Assembly: GCA_913056175.1 (NCBI GenBank)
Contig: CAJXLM010000013.1
Location: 1 to 58,936, forward strand
Length of the DNA stretch: 58,936 nt
Reading direction: 5' to 3'
Source of the DNA: an uncultured Opitutia bacterium
GTDB taxonomy: Bacteria > Verrucomicrobiota > Verrucomicrobiia > Opitutales > Puniceicoccaceae
Each line of letters opens with the position of its first letter. The first letter of the stretch is position 1. Of the stretch, positions 27,452 to 36,694 are shown in pieces. A program made the translations under genes and the position numbers. A model generated the notes under the pieces. It ran no database searches and was not told where the DNA came from. It saw nothing but the letters and a program-made list of their open reading frames with translations.

Positions 27452-28084
27452 TCAGGCGGCGAGGTGGTCCCGGGCGGCGGCGAGGAGCAGGGCGGTGGAG
27501 GTCGCCCCCGGATCGAGGTGGTCACGGCTGCGCTCGCCGAGGTAACTGGCCCGGCCCTTGCGGGCGACGAGGGGGTAGGTGCTGTCCCGGCCGGCCTCCG
27601 CCGCGGTGGCCGCGGCCGCCAGCATGGCCGCGGGTTCCTCCCCGGCCGTCCGGCTCTCGCGGAGGGCCTCGACCGCCGGGACCAGCGCATCGACCATGGT
27701 CTTGTCCCCGACCTCGGCCTTGCCCCGTTGCTGGACGCCCTCGGTCCCGGCAGCGAGGGCCTCGAGGAGCTGATCGCCGTTGAGCTCGTTCGCCTGGGGG
27801 CAAGTGGTGGCGGCCTTGAGGAAAAAGGTGCCGTAGAGAGGCCCGGAGGCCCCACCCACGGTTTTCATGAGCACCATGGCCACGCGCTTGAGGGCGGCGG
27901 CAGGAGTCTCGGGGGGATCCCCCTGGAGGTCGTCCCGGGCAGCGGCAAAGCCGCGGGCCATGTTCGAGCCGTGGTCGGCGTCGCCGATGGCCGCGTCGAG
28001 CTCGGTGAGATAGGATTGCTGCTCGCCGTAGGTGGAGGCGAGGGCCGCGATCCAGGAGACGATGTTCCCGGTGGTGACCGCCAT
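27452..28084 (-). CDS. dhaL: Dihydroxyacetone kinase ADP-binding subunit DhaL
   Basis: A 210-residue DAK2-domain protein that holds ADP as a prosthetic group and passes phosphate from DhaM to the dihydroxyacetone bound by DhaK. The Mg-binding Asp motif is AAIGDADHGSNM (about 33-44); GGASGPLYG and the C-terminal DPGATS stretch contact the nucleotide in known structures. The ATG at 28082-28084 overlaps the dhaK TGA as TGATG, and a GTG one codon earlier is an alternative. Confidence 0.93.
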   Translation of the reverse strand: MAVTTGNIVSWIAALASTYGEQQSYLTELDAAIGDADHGSNMARGFAAARDDLQGDPPETPAAALKRVAMVLMKTVGGASGPLYGTFFLKAATTCPQANELNGDQLLEALAAGTEGVQQRGKAEVGDKTMVDALVPAVEALRESRTAGEEPAAMLAAAATAAEAGRDSTYPLVARKGRASYLGERSRDHLDPGATSTALLLAAARDHLAA

Positions 28085-29085
28085 CACCCGCCCCAGCGCA
28101 GCCCGGGCGTGAGCACCGGGTCGTCCCAGAGTTCCACCATCGCATCGTCGACCCGCAGGAGGGTGAGCGAGAAGCCCTGCATCTCCAGCGAGGTAATGTA
28201 GTCGCCGACGAGATTCCGCTCCACGAGGAGACCACGGTCGGCGGCGAGCCGGGCGAACTCCCCGTAGAGGAGATAGAGCTCGAGGAGCGGTGTGCCCCCC
28301 ATGCCGTTGAGCATGGCGATGACGCGGTCGCCCTTCGCGAAGGGAAGATCGCCGAGGACGGTCTCTGCCATCTGCTCGACGAGCTCGCGGGCGGGCCGAT
28401 TCGTGGTGCGCTCCCGGCCGGGCTCCCCGTGGATGCCGATGCCCAACTCGATCTCGTCGGGGCCGAGGTCGAAGGTGGGCTTGCCGGCGGAGGGCACGGT
28501 GCAGCTGGTGAAGGCCATCCCGAAGGAACGGCCTTCCTCGTTCACCCGGCGGGCGAGGGATGCCACGGTGGCGAGGTCCTGTCCGCGCTCGGCGGCGGCC
28601 CCGGCGATCTTCTCGAGGAGGACCGTGGTGCCCACCCCGCGGCGGCCCGCGGTGAAGAGGCTGTCCTCGACGGCGACGTCGTCGTTGACGAGGACGGCTT
28701 CCACCTCGAGACCCTCCGCCCGGCAGAGGTCGGCGGCGGTCTCGAAGTTGAGCACGTCCCCGGTGTAGTTCTTGATGATGTGGAGGGCCCCCTGGCCCCC
28801 GTCCACCGCGCGGGTGGCGGCCTCCACCTGGTCGGGGGTCGGGCTGGTGAAGACTTCGCCGGGACAGGCGGCGTCGAGCATGCCCGGGCCCACGAAGCCG
28901 CCGTGCAGGGGCTCGTGCCCGGAGCCACCCCCGGAGACGAGGGCGACCTTGCCGCGGACGGGGGCATCGGCCCGGGTGATGAACTTCGGTTCGTAGGATA
29001 CGCGGAGGCGGTCGGGGTGGGCAGCCTCCATGCCCCGCAGGGCCTCGACGACCACATCCTCGGGTCGATTGATTGCTTTCTTCAT
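28084..29085 (-). CDS. dhaK: Dihydroxyacetone kinase substrate-binding subunit DhaK
   Basis: A 333-residue protein that binds dihydroxyacetone covalently. Active-site residues line up with E. coli DhaK: GGGSGHEP with His57, NYTGDVLNF with Asp110, and the hemiaminal His219 in GIGIHGEPG. It is the first gene of a leftward dhaK-dhaL-dhaM operon, coupled to dhaL by a one-base overlap. Product DHAP would feed the class I aldolase encoded downstream of the divergent ABC transporter. No DhaR or DhaS regulator is seen next to it, so control may lie in the 241-base divergent gap. Confidence 0.95.
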   Translation of the reverse strand: MKKAINRPEDVVVEALRGMEAAHPDRLRVSYEPKFITRADAPVRGKVALVSGGGSGHEPLHGGFVGPGMLDAACPGEVFTSPTPDQVEAATRAVDGGQGALHIIKNYTGDVLNFETAADLCRAEGLEVEAVLVNDDVAVEDSLFTAGRRGVGTTVLLEKIAGAAAERGQDLATVASLARRVNEEGRSFGMAFTSCTVPSAGKPTFDLGPDEIELGIGIHGEPGRERTTNRPARELVEQMAETVLGDLPFAKGDRVIAMLNGMGGTPLLELYLLYGEFARLAADRGLLVERNLVGDYITSLEMQGFSLTLLRVDDAMVELWDDPVLTPGLRWGG

Positions 29086-29326
29086 GGCTGAGAGGGGGAA
29101 CTGGGGTGAGGAGTCAGGGGGCGGGGGTTCCGGGGGAGCGAGGCTCCTCCGCAGGGGGGCGATGGGTGCCGGGTACAACCGCCGGCGGGCTCTCCCACCG
29201 AGCCCAAGTGCTGATCCCGACGCTGGCAAGGACGGACCCGGACGAGACGGCTTGGCACATGAATCTTTTCTATGGAGAACAAAAACAATGTAAATAGTTC
29301 TTGGCCGTAGCCTTTTTTTTCGTTGG
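29086..29326. promoter_or_regulatory. Divergent promoter region between dhaKLM and the ABC importer
   Basis: This 241-base gap contains a sharply AT-rich island (about 29258-29325) in otherwise GC-rich DNA, the expected place for rightward promoter elements (ATGTAAATAG near 29287-29296 resembles a -10 region). AGAAC (29276-29280) and GTTCT (29297-29301) form inverted arms 16 bases apart, a possible operator. A 12-codon ORF (29272-29310, [12 protein letters not shown]) could be a leader but is probably chance. No element is certain. Confidence 0.4.
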
Positions 29327-30673
29327 ATGGCTGATGCTATGTTACCCCCCAACCCAATCAAGATCGGAGCGGCCGCCCTCGGCGCGGCCCTCATCAGCCT
29401 CAGCCCGCTCGCTTCGTCGGAAGCGCAGGGAGAGGAGCTGACCCTCTGCTGGGCGGCGTGGGATCCGGCCAACGCTCTGCAGGAGCTCGGCAAGGATTTC
29501 ACGGCGCAGACCGGAATCGAGATGAACTACGAGTTCGTGCCCTGGACGAACTTCGCGGACCGCTTCCTCAACGAGTTGAACAGCCGCGGCCAGCTCTGCG
29601 ACCTCCTCATCGGGGACAGCCAGTGGCTCGGCCTTGGGGCGGAGTTCGGGCACTATGTGAAGTTGAACGAATTCTTCGAGGAAGAGGGCATCCGCATGGA
29701 GGAGTTCCTCCCGGCGGGTGTCTACAATTACGCGACCTGGCCGAAGGGCGAGCCGGAGTACTGGGCGCTGCCGGCCATGGGCGACGCGGTGGGCTATGTC
29801 TACCGGAAGGACTGGTTCGAGCGCCCGGAACTGCAGGCGGCCTTCGAGCGCGAGTTCGGGAGTGAACTGGCGGTGCCGGAAACCTGGGACGAGCTGCTGC
29901 AGGTGGCCAAGTTCTTCCAGGGCCGGAAGATCGACGGGCGGGAGCGCTACGGGATCGCGCTCTACACCGAGCGGGGCTCCGAGGGGATCACCATGGGGAT
30001 CACCAACGCCCTTTATTCCTGGGGCGTCGAGTACGCGGACCCGCAGAATCCCTACGAGATGGAGGGTTTCTTCGATTCACCGGAAGCGGTGGAGGCCCTC
30101 GAATTCTACAAGGAACTCTACGAGTGCTGCACGCCCCCGGGCCACTCGGATGCCTACATGGTGGCGAACCTCGACGCCTACCGTAGCGGGCAGGTGGCCA
30201 TGCAGATGAACTTCTTCGCGTTCTTCCCGGGGATCGCCAAGGACGAGGACGTCGGGGACGTCTCCGGCTTCTTCGTCAATCCCCGCCAGAACGTCGAGGC
30301 CAGCGTCCTCGGGGGCCAGGGGATTTCGGTGGTCTCCTACTCCGACAACCAGGAGGCCGCCCTCGAGTACATCAAGTGGTTTGCCCAGCCGGAGATCCAG
30401 CAGCGCTGGTGGGACCTCGGCGGGTACTCCGTGCACAATTCCGTGCTGGAGGCGGAAGGCTTCGAGGAGTCGACTCCCTTCGCCGGCCAGTTCCTCGAGG
30501 CGATGTCCAACGTACGCGACTTCTGGCAGGAGCCGGCCTACGCCGAGCTTCTCCAGGCCATGCAGCGCCGGGTCCACGACTACGTGGTAGCGGACGAGGG
30601 AACCGCCGAGGAGGCCCTCGACAAGTTGATCGAGGACTGGAACTTCACCTTCGAGATGGAGGGCAAGAAGTAG
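29327..30673 (+). CDS. ABC importer solute-binding protein, carbohydrate/polyol type
   Basis: A periplasmic binding protein of up to 448 residues, family 1 (MalE/UgpB-like). A Sec signal peptide is visible ([16 protein letters not shown]...ASSEAQG), cleaved before [16 protein letters not shown]. The mature part has [40 protein letters not shown], and late [23 protein letters not shown], the usual hinge and lobe pattern. Two in-frame ATGs are possible (29327 and 29339); GGATGG at 29325-29330 would serve the second. It heads an operon with two permeases, a small membrane protein and two ATPases, divergent from dhaKLM. The ligand is not evident from sequence; a small polyol or dihydroxyacetone is inferred from the neighbours. 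Confidence 0.88.
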   Translation: MADAMLPPNPIKIGAAALGAALISLSPLASSEAQGEELTLCWAAWDPANALQELGKDFTAQTGIEMNYEFVPWTNFADRFLNELNSRGQLCDLLIGDSQWLGLGAEFGHYVKLNEFFEEEGIRMEEFLPAGVYNYATWPKGEPEYWALPAMGDAVGYVYRKDWFERPELQAAFEREFGSELAVPETWDELLQVAKFFQGRKIDGRERYGIALYTERGSEGITMGITNALYSWGVEYADPQNPYEMEGFFDSPEAVEALEFYKELYECCTPPGHSDAYMVANLDAYRSGQVAMQMNFFAFFPGIAKDEDVGDVSGFFVNPRQNVEASVLGGQGISVVSYSDNQEAALEYIKWFAQPEIQQRWWDLGGYSVHNSVLEAEGFEESTPFAGQFLEAMSNVRDFWQEPAYAELLQAMQRRVHDYVVADEGTAEEALDKLIEDWNFTFEMEGKK

Positions 30674-30706
30674 GACCCGACCGCGGTTCCTCCGGATTTC
30701 CCCGCC

Positions 30707-30740
30707 ACCGGTCCGCCTGCGTTCCCGCAGGCGGACCGGT
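30707..30740 (+). promoter_or_regulatory. Intercistronic stem-loop after the binding-protein gene
   Basis: A perfect 15-bp stem (30707-30721 with 30726-30740, ACCGGTCCGCCTGCG arm) has a 4-base loop and is followed after three bases by TTTT (30744-30747). It lies between the binding-protein gene and the first permease gene. As in malE-malF-type operons, it would stabilise the upstream message and let only part of transcription through. Confidence 0.65.
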
Positions 30741-30827
30741 CCGTTTTCCGGGGAAATGGCGTGGCGAGGCCGGACGCCTCGCAACCCCGGCCGCGGTTCC
30801 CTTCCTTCCGCCCCCCGTGACCCGAGC

Positions 30828-31745
30828 GTGAGCACCCCGAAACCCCAGGCACCCCGTCCCCGCCGGCGCGGTTTTTCCGACCGTTCCCTGGCGTGGTTCT
30901 TCGTGGGCCCGAGCGTCCTCCTGCTCCTCGCGATCAACATCTTCCCGCTCGTCTGGAACATCTACCTCAGCTTCACGAACTATGCGGCGAACCGGCCGGG
31001 GACCCCCGTGCGGGGGATGGGCACCCGCAACTACGAACGCCTGCTCTCCCAGGAGGACGTCTGGGAATCCCTCCAGCACACCGCCCATTTCGTGACCTGG
31101 AGCATCGCCCTGCAGGTGCTCCTCGGGTTTGGGCTGGCCTGGCTCCTCAGCCGGAAATTCCGCGGGAGCGGGCTCTGGACCACCCTGATCGTCCTGCCCA
31201 TGATGCTTTCGCCGGCGGTGGTCGGCACCTTCTGGACCTACCTCTTCCAGCCGCAGATCGGCATTTTCAACGCGATCGTCGGGCTGTTCACGGGGACGAC
31301 CGAGTTCTCCATGATTGCCAACCCGAACCTCGCCCCCTGGGCGATCGTGCTGGTGGACACCTGGATGTGGACGCCCTTCATCATGCTGATCTGCCTGGCT
31401 GGGCTGAACTCCGTGCCCCGCGACCTCTACGAGGCGGCCGAGATCGACGGGGCCAGCAGCTGGCGCCAATTCTGGACGGTGACCCTGCCGATGGTGCTCC
31501 CCTTCCTCATGCTGGCGGTGCTCTTCCGGGGCATCGAGAACTTCAAGATGTTCGACATGGTCAACGAGTTGACCTCGGGCGGCCCGGGCTCCGTGACGGA
31601 GCTGGCCAACATCTACCTGAAGCGGGAGGCCTTTGAGAAGTGGCGGACGGGGTACGCGGCGGCGCTCGCCGTCATCCTCTTCGTCACCGTCTTCGGCTTC
31701 GCCAATATCTACGTGAAGGTGTGGAACGCCGTGAAGCAGCGATGA
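30828..31745 (+). CDS. ABC importer permease 1 (MalF-like)
   Basis: A 305-residue inner-membrane permease with six hydrophobic spans, starting at GTG 30828 (MSTPKPQAPRPRRRG); no in-frame ATG lies nearby except an unlikely one at 30756. The EAA loop that docks on the ATPase is EAAEIDGASSWRQFW. The first span WFFVGPSVLLLLAINIFPLVWNIYLSF is typical of sugar permeases. Its stop overlaps the next permease start as ATGA. Confidence 0.88.
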   Translation: MSTPKPQAPRPRRRGFSDRSLAWFFVGPSVLLLLAINIFPLVWNIYLSFTNYAANRPGTPVRGMGTRNYERLLSQEDVWESLQHTAHFVTWSIALQVLLGFGLAWLLSRKFRGSGLWTTLIVLPMMLSPAVVGTFWTYLFQPQIGIFNAIVGLFTGTTEFSMIANPNLAPWAIVLVDTWMWTPFIMLICLAGLNSVPRDLYEAAEIDGASSWRQFWTVTLPMVLPFLMLAVLFRGIENFKMFDMVNELTSGGPGSVTELANIYLKREAFEKWRTGYAAALAVILFVTVFGFANIYVKVWNAVKQR

Positions 31746-32686
31746 GCGACACCGCCCGATCGATCGTCGAGCCCGGCAAGCGGGCCAAGCGGGTGGCCGG
31801 CCTGGTCGTGGCGGCCTATGCTCTCGTCACCCTCATCCCGATTCTCTGGATCGTGGGTACGAGCTTCAAGTCGCCCAACGACGCCATCGCCTACCCGCCC
31901 AAGGTCTTCTTCGAGCCGACCCTCGAGGGCTATGTGAACGTCTTCACCACCCGGTCCCGGCAGTCCCCGGAGTACATGGAGAGCCTGCCCCCGCCGGAGA
32001 CCTGGTACGATAAGCTCGTCCGCCAGCGGAACATGGTGATCACCGGGCCCTCCCGCTTCGGGGACCGCTACCTGAACTCCCTGATCATCGGCTTCGGGTC
32101 GACCTTCCTCACCGTGGTGCTCGGGGTGCTCGCCGCCTACGCCTTCTCGCGGTTTCGCGTGCCCCTGCGGGACGACCTCATGTTCTTCATCCTCTCCACC
32201 CGGATGTTCCCGCCGGTGGCGGTGGCCATCCCGCTCTTCCTCATGTACCGGGAGCTCGGCCTGTCAGACACCCACCTCGGGATGATCATCCTCTACACGG
32301 CCGTGAACCTGAGCCTGGCAGTCTGGCTGCTGAAGGGCTTCATCGACGAGATTCCCCGCGAATACGAGGAGGCCGCCATGGTGGACGGGTACACGCGCTT
32401 CCAGGCCTTCCGCAAGGTCGTCCTCCCCCAGGCCAAGGCCGGCATCGCAGCCACGGCGATCTTCAGCCTGATCTTCTCCTGGAACGAGTACAACTTCGCC
32501 GTCCTGCTCACCTCCGGGAACGCGCAGACCGCACCTCCCTTCATCCCCCTGATCATCGGGGAGGGCGGGCTGGATTGGCCGGCGGTGGCCGCCGCGACCA
32601 CGCTCTTCATCCTCCCGGTCCTCCTCTTCACCGTCCTCCTGCGGAAATACCTGCTGGCGGGCATCACCTTCGGGGCTGTGCGATGA
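31742..32686 (+). CDS. ABC importer permease 2 (MalG-like)
   Basis: A 314-residue permease with six spans. A long periplasmic segment between spans 1 and 2 (about residues 55-118, FTTRSRQSPEYME and YDKLVRQRNMVITGPS) is larger than in MalG. The EAA loop reads YEEAAMVDGYTRFQAFRKV, and the C-terminus is RKYLLAGITFGAVR. It forms the heterodimeric channel with permease 1 and overlaps the next small gene by four bases. Confidence 0.9.
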   Translation: MSDTARSIVEPGKRAKRVAGLVVAAYALVTLIPILWIVGTSFKSPNDAIAYPPKVFFEPTLEGYVNVFTTRSRQSPEYMESLPPPETWYDKLVRQRNMVITGPSRFGDRYLNSLIIGFGSTFLTVVLGVLAAYAFSRFRVPLRDDLMFFILSTRMFPPVAVAIPLFLMYRELGLSDTHLGMIILYTAVNLSLAVWLLKGFIDEIPREYEEAAMVDGYTRFQAFRKVVLPQAKAGIAATAIFSLIFSWNEYNFAVLLTSGNAQTAPPFIPLIIGEGGLDWPAVAAATTLFILPVLLFTVLLRKYLLAGITFGAVR

Positions 32687-32955
32687 GCGCCCCGGATCCC
32701 GGCCCCCCTCCCCGCGAGGACCGCCACGGTCACCGCACCCCCCCGGCGGAAGGCATTCCCGCCCGCCCCGGTGCCGGCCGTCGCTGGCCGCGCTGGCTCG
32801 CCCGCGGGCCCCTCGAGAACCTCTCCATGGCCCTGATCGGGGCGGGGGTCGTCATGATGACCCAGACCTTCTCGGAAAGCCTCTACGGTTGGTCCTTCCT
32901 CGTGGTGCTGGCCGGGACGCTCAGTTTTATGGTGTTCAGTCACTTCCCCGAGTGA
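32683..32955 (+). CDS. Small membrane protein of the ABC importer operon
   Basis: A 90-residue protein starting in ATGA overlap with the permease stop. The first ~45 residues are Pro/Arg-rich and probably cytosolic. Two hydrophobic segments follow (LENLSMALIGAGVVMMTQ and WSFLVVLAGTLSFMVFSHF). I do not recognise a named family. Position is conserved in spirit: glycerol-type importers (GlpSTPQV of rhizobia) also carry a small DUF2160 membrane protein beside two ATPases. The tight overlap and 20-base gap to the ATPase gene make it a real gene. Confidence 0.72.
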   Translation: MSAPDPGPPPREDRHGHRTPPAEGIPARPGAGRRWPRWLARGPLENLSMALIGAGVVMMTQTFSESLYGWSFLVVLAGTLSFMVFSHFPE

Positions 32956-32974
32956 AGGGAACAACTGCGGAACG

Positions 32975-34102
32975 ATGGCGGAGATCGAGCTGACCCACCT
33001 GCACAAGGCCTTCGATGAGTTCGTGGCCGTGCGGGACACGAACCTCACCATCCACGAGGGAGAGTTCTTCGCCCTGCTCGGGCCGTCGGGCTGTGGGAAG
33101 ACGACCACCCTGCGGATGATCGCCGGCCTCGAACAGCCCACCTCCGGAAGCATCCGTCTCGACGGGGAGGAGGTCGCGAGGATCCGCCCCGCCCGGCGGG
33201 ACATCGCCTTCGTCTTCCAGCTCTTCGCGCTCTACCCGCATCTCAACGTGCAGGACAATATCGCCTACCCGCTCCGTTCGCGCGGCGTGCCCGCGGGCGA
33301 GCGGAGGGAACAGGTCGCCGAAGTGGCCCGGATCCTCCGCATCGAGCACCTGCTCCGCTCCCGCATCTCCCAACTGGCCGGGGGCGACCGCCAGCGGGTC
33401 GCCCTCGCCCGGGCGATGGTGCGCCGGCCGCGCGCCTTTCTCATGGACGAACCGCTCGGCACCCTCGACGCGGAAATGCGGGCGGCCATGCGGGACGAAC
33501 TCCGCGGGCTGCACGACCGGATCCGGGCGACCACCGTTTACGTCACCCATGACCAGATGGAGGCCATGAGCATGGCCGACCGCATCGCGGTGATGAACGG
33601 GGGCGACGTGCTGCAGGCGGCTCCGCCCATGGAGTTGTACCTCAATCCGGCCACGCTCTTCGTGGCCGGCTTTGTCGGATCGCCCCCCATGAACCTATTG
33701 GAGGCGGAGGGTCACCGGGAGGCCGGTGGGGACGTCCTGCGGCTGCGTGCGGAGGGCACTCCGGCAGTGGCGGCGCCCTCCCTCCCGGGCGGGCTTCCGG
33801 CCGGACCCCTCGTCCTCGGCGTGCGGCCGGAACACTTGCGCGTGGGGCCCGAGGCGTCCCTCCCCGCCACGGTGTACGGGGCGGAGTACCTCGGCTCCCA
33901 CCGGATCCTCACCCTCGACTCGCCCGCCGGGCGCCTCCGGGCACGGGTCTCCAAGGATCACCCCGCGCAGGCGGGGGACCGTACGGGGATCGGCGTGGAT
34001 CCCCGGCAGGCTATCCTTTTCGATCCCTCCACGGGATCCGCCCTCAACCGGATGGCCGGAGCACCGCCCCTCCCCGACGCGGAAGGAGGTCCCCATGGCT
34101 GA
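32975..34102 (+). CDS. ABC importer ATPase 1 (UgpC/MalK-like)
   Basis: A 375-residue ATPase with Walker A GPSGCGKT (36-43), Q-loop FVFQLFALYPHL, Walker B AFLMDEPLGTLD and switch His in YVTHDQMEAM. The signature is LAGGDRQRV rather than LSGGQ, a mild deviation. A C-terminal MalK-like OB (TOBE) domain follows (about 240-355, GVRPEHLRVG). A second ATPase gene overlaps its 3' end, so the transporter probably uses an ATPase heterodimer, as in rhizobial GlpS/GlpT. Confidence 0.9.
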   Translation: MAEIELTHLHKAFDEFVAVRDTNLTIHEGEFFALLGPSGCGKTTTLRMIAGLEQPTSGSIRLDGEEVARIRPARRDIAFVFQLFALYPHLNVQDNIAYPLRSRGVPAGERREQVAEVARILRIEHLLRSRISQLAGGDRQRVALARAMVRRPRAFLMDEPLGTLDAEMRAAMRDELRGLHDRIRATTVYVTHDQMEAMSMADRIAVMNGGDVLQAAPPMELYLNPATLFVAGFVGSPPMNLLEAEGHREAGGDVLRLRAEGTPAVAAPSLPGGLPAGPLVLGVRPEHLRVGPEASLPATVYGAEYLGSHRILTLDSPAGRLRARVSKDHPAQAGDRTGIGVDPRQAILFDPSTGSALNRMAGAPPLPDAEGGPHG

Positions 34103-35204
34103 GGTGCGCCTCGAGAACATCACCAAGGACTTTGGCCGGGTGCGGGCCCTCGAGGGCCTGTCCTTCCACATCGAGGATGGCGAGTTCTTCGTGCTGCTCG
34201 GACCCACGGGTGCCGGGAAGACCACCACCCTCCGCACGGTGGCCGGGCTGGAAAGGCCGGCGGCCGGCCGGGTGCTTCTCGGCGGGGAGGACGCCACCGG
34301 ATGGTCGCCGGCCCAACGGGATGTCGCCTTTGTCTTCCAGCAGTACTCCCTCTACCCGCACCTCACGGTCTTCGAGAATCTCGCTTTCCCCCTGCGGGCC
34401 CCGGGCAAGAAGCTCGGTGCGCGGGAGATCCGGCGGAGGGTCGAGGAGGTGGCCGCCAAGCTGCGGATCGAATCCAAGCTGGACAACAAGGCGACCGCCC
34501 TCTCCGGCGGGGAGATGCAGCGGGTCTCCCTCGGGCGCGCCCTCGTCCGCGAGCCCGCCTGCTTCCTCATGGATGAGCCGTTGTCTTCCCTCGATGCCAA
34601 GCTGAGGGAGGGCCTGCGGGTCGAGCTGAAGCACCTGCAGGTGGAGCTGGGGGCGACCATTCTCTACGTCACCCACGACCAGGTGGAGGCCATGACCCTC
34701 GCCGATCGTGTGGGCGTCCTCGTCGGGGGCCACTTGCAGCAAGTCGGCCCCCCCGAGGAGGTCTACGAATACCCGGACAACCTCGAGGTCGCCCAGCAGA
34801 TGGGCCACCTGCCCCTGAACCTCTTTCCGGTCGAGGAGGAGGCCGTGCGCGCCCGCGGGATCGACCGGATCGGGGTGCGAGCGGAGCACCTCCGGGTCCT
34901 GCCGGAAGAGCAGGCCGGCCCGGACGACCTTCGCGCGGAGGTTCTCCGCGTGGAGCGGCTCGGCGCCGAGGAGGTGGCCTTCCTCCGCGTGGGCAACCGC
35001 CGCCTCTACGCGATGGGCGAGGAGCACGGGCGCTTCCCGGACGCGGGCGAGGTCGCCGTGCGGGTGGAGACCGACGATTCCCTCGCTTTCGACCCGAGCG
35101 GTCGTCGGCTCGACCGTGATCCGGGCGGCAGGGGAGAGGCCCCGCCGGGAGGCGAGTCCCCGGCCGATGCGGCCCGGCGTATGGCCCGGGGCCTCCGGGA
35201 CTGA
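34095..35204 (+). CDS. ABC importer ATPase 2 (UgpC/MalK-like)
   Basis: A 369-residue ATPase with Walker A GPTGAGKT (36-43), signature LSGGEMQRVSLGRA, Walker B CFLMDEPLSSLD and YVTHDQVEAMTLAD. A TOBE domain (GVRAEHLRVLPEE) and a variable, Gly/Pro-rich tail follow. The start ATG at 34095 overlaps the previous stop by eight bases and has a full AAGGAGGT ribosome site at 34083-34090 inside the previous gene. It is the last gene of the importer before fbaB. Confidence 0.92.
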   Translation: MAEVRLENITKDFGRVRALEGLSFHIEDGEFFVLLGPTGAGKTTTLRTVAGLERPAAGRVLLGGEDATGWSPAQRDVAFVFQQYSLYPHLTVFENLAFPLRAPGKKLGAREIRRRVEEVAAKLRIESKLDNKATALSGGEMQRVSLGRALVREPACFLMDEPLSSLDAKLREGLRVELKHLQVELGATILYVTHDQVEAMTLADRVGVLVGGHLQQVGPPEEVYEYPDNLEVAQQMGHLPLNLFPVEEEAVRARGIDRIGVRAEHLRVLPEEQAGPDDLRAEVLRVERLGAEEVAFLRVGNRRLYAMGEEHGRFPDAGEVAVRVETDDSLAFDPSGRRLDRDPGGRGEAPPGGESPADAARRMARGLRD

Positions 35205-35319
35205 GGGAAACCCGGGCCCGGGATGCCCACCCCGCGAGGGGGCCGGGGACGGGAAAATTCCCGTGGGCGGCCTCCTTTCCGGTTGAACCGTGCACCGCGC
35301 GTTCCTAGCCTCCCGGCCC

Positions 35320-36375
35320 ATGAACGAGCATGTAGCGCAATTTCTCGAAAGCGATCAAGAGGGTCTCCTCGACCACCAGTGCGAGGGGATTCCCCGCGAG
35401 CGCCTCCACCTTCCGGGTCCGGACTTCGTCGACCGCTCCTTCATCAATTCCGACCGCAACACCCAGGTGCTGGTCAATCTCCAGCGCATGTACAACACCG
35501 GTCGGCTCGCCGGGACCGGCTACCTCTCGCTCTTCCCGGTCGACCAGGGGATCGAGCACTCGGCCGCCGCCAGCTTTTCGAAGAATCCGGACTACTTCGA
35601 CTCCCGCGAGATCATCGCCATGGCCTACGAGGCCGGGTGCAACGGGGTCGCCTCCACCGCCGGCGTCCTCGGGATGCACGCCCGCGAGTTCGCCCACAAG
35701 ATCCCCTTCATCGTGAAGCTCAACCACAACGAGCTGCTCACCTACCCGAACACCTTCGACCAGATCATGTTCACGGATGTCGACCGGGCCGTCGACATGG
35801 GGGCGGCCGCGGTGGGAGCGACGATCTACTTCGGGTCGGAGGAATCCGACCGGCAGATCCAGGAGGTCGCCGAGGCCTTTGCCCGCGCCCACGAGAATGG
35901 CCTCTTCACCGTCCTCTGGTGCTACCTCCGCAACGAGGGCTTCCACCACCCCGATGGGAACGACGAGACGGCCGCCGACCTCACCGGGCAGGCCAACCAC
36001 CTCGGCGTCACCATGCAGTCCGATCTCATCAAGCAGAAGCAGCCCACCCACAACGGGGGCTTCAACCACCTCGAGAATTTCGGGAAGACCGACAAGCTGG
36101 TCTACGACAAGCTGACCACCGACCATCCGATCGATCTCTGCCGTTGGCAGGTCGTCAACTGCTACATGGGCCGCCTCGGGCTGATCAACTCCGGCGGAGG
36201 ATCCGGGCAGCACGACATGGCCGAGGCCATCCGGACCGCCGTCATCAACAAGCGCGCCGGGGGCTGTGGCCTCATCTCCGGTCGCAAGGTCTTCCAAAAG
36301 CCCCGCGAGGAGGGCACCGCCATCCTGAACGCCATTCAGGACGTCTACCTCGAGGATTCGATCACCGTCGCCTGA
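35320..36375 (+). CDS. fbaB: Class I fructose-bisphosphate aldolase (FbaB/DhnA type)
   Basis: A 351-residue Schiff-base aldolase that joins DHAP and glyceraldehyde 3-phosphate to fructose 1,6-bisphosphate or the reverse. Family stretches are [57 protein letters not shown] and [11 protein letters not shown] near the C-terminus, as in bacterial DhnA/FbaB and unlike class II enzymes. I did not assign the Schiff-base Lys. It lies 115 bases after the second ATPase gene and is followed by a terminator, so it could share the importer transcript. With dhaKLM this gives DHA to DHAP to fructose bisphosphate. Confidence 0.93.
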   Translation: MNEHVAQFLESDQEGLLDHQCEGIPRERLHLPGPDFVDRSFINSDRNTQVLVNLQRMYNTGRLAGTGYLSLFPVDQGIEHSAAASFSKNPDYFDSREIIAMAYEAGCNGVASTAGVLGMHAREFAHKIPFIVKLNHNELLTYPNTFDQIMFTDVDRAVDMGAAAVGATIYFGSEESDRQIQEVAEAFARAHENGLFTVLWCYLRNEGFHHPDGNDETAADLTGQANHLGVTMQSDLIKQKQPTHNGGFNHLENFGKTDKLVYDKLTTDHPIDLCRWQVVNCYMGRLGLINSGGGSGQHDMAEAIRTAVINKRAGGCGLISGRKVFQKPREEGTAILNAIQDVYLEDSITVA

Positions 36376-36414
36376 GGCGGTGCTCTCCGGCTCCTTTTTG
36401 GACCTCCAATCCAC

Positions 36415-36448
36415 GAAAGGGCGCGCCCGTACCGGGCGCGCCCTTTTC
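36415..36448 (+). terminator. Intrinsic terminator of fbaB
   Basis: A GC core stem GGGCGCGCCCG (36419-36429) pairs with 36433-36443, extended by AAA/TTT, with a 3-base loop and TTTT (36444-36447). It lies 40 bases after the aldolase stop and ends the rightward unit. Confidence 0.85.
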
Positions 36449-36694
36449 GTGCGGTGCTCCCCCGGGGGAGGGCAGTATACTTCCGCCGGGAGGCGTCGCT
36501 TCCGCGCTCCTTGCGCCGCCCGCGGACCGGCCGGCGGGCGAGCCCGCCGCACCTGACCGCGGCAGGAGGGGAGTGGAGCGACTCGGTATCTTCGGCCGAG
36601 AGGTGGAGCCGGGGATGGGGAGTGTTGCCCCTGCCGTGGACAGCGCAAAGGCAAGGGAAGGGAGGGAGGGGCGGGAGGCCGGCCTCCTGCGCGT
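36449..36694. other. Gene-free gap between fbaB terminator and DASS transporter
   Basis: This is the rest of the 319-base gap after fbaB. No plausible gene was seen. A perfect 8-bp stem with two-base loop (36532-36539 with 36542-36549, CGGCGGGC) lies inside. The part nearest the transporter stop is purine-rich on the top strand, and no T-ended terminator for the leftward gene was found. Confidence 0.5.

Noticed and set aside
29272-29310. 12-codon leader peptide [12 protein letters not shown] upstream of the binding-protein gene
   Set aside because: No ribosome site, no run of regulatory codons and no terminator/antiterminator pair were seen. Likely chance in an AT-rich promoter region.
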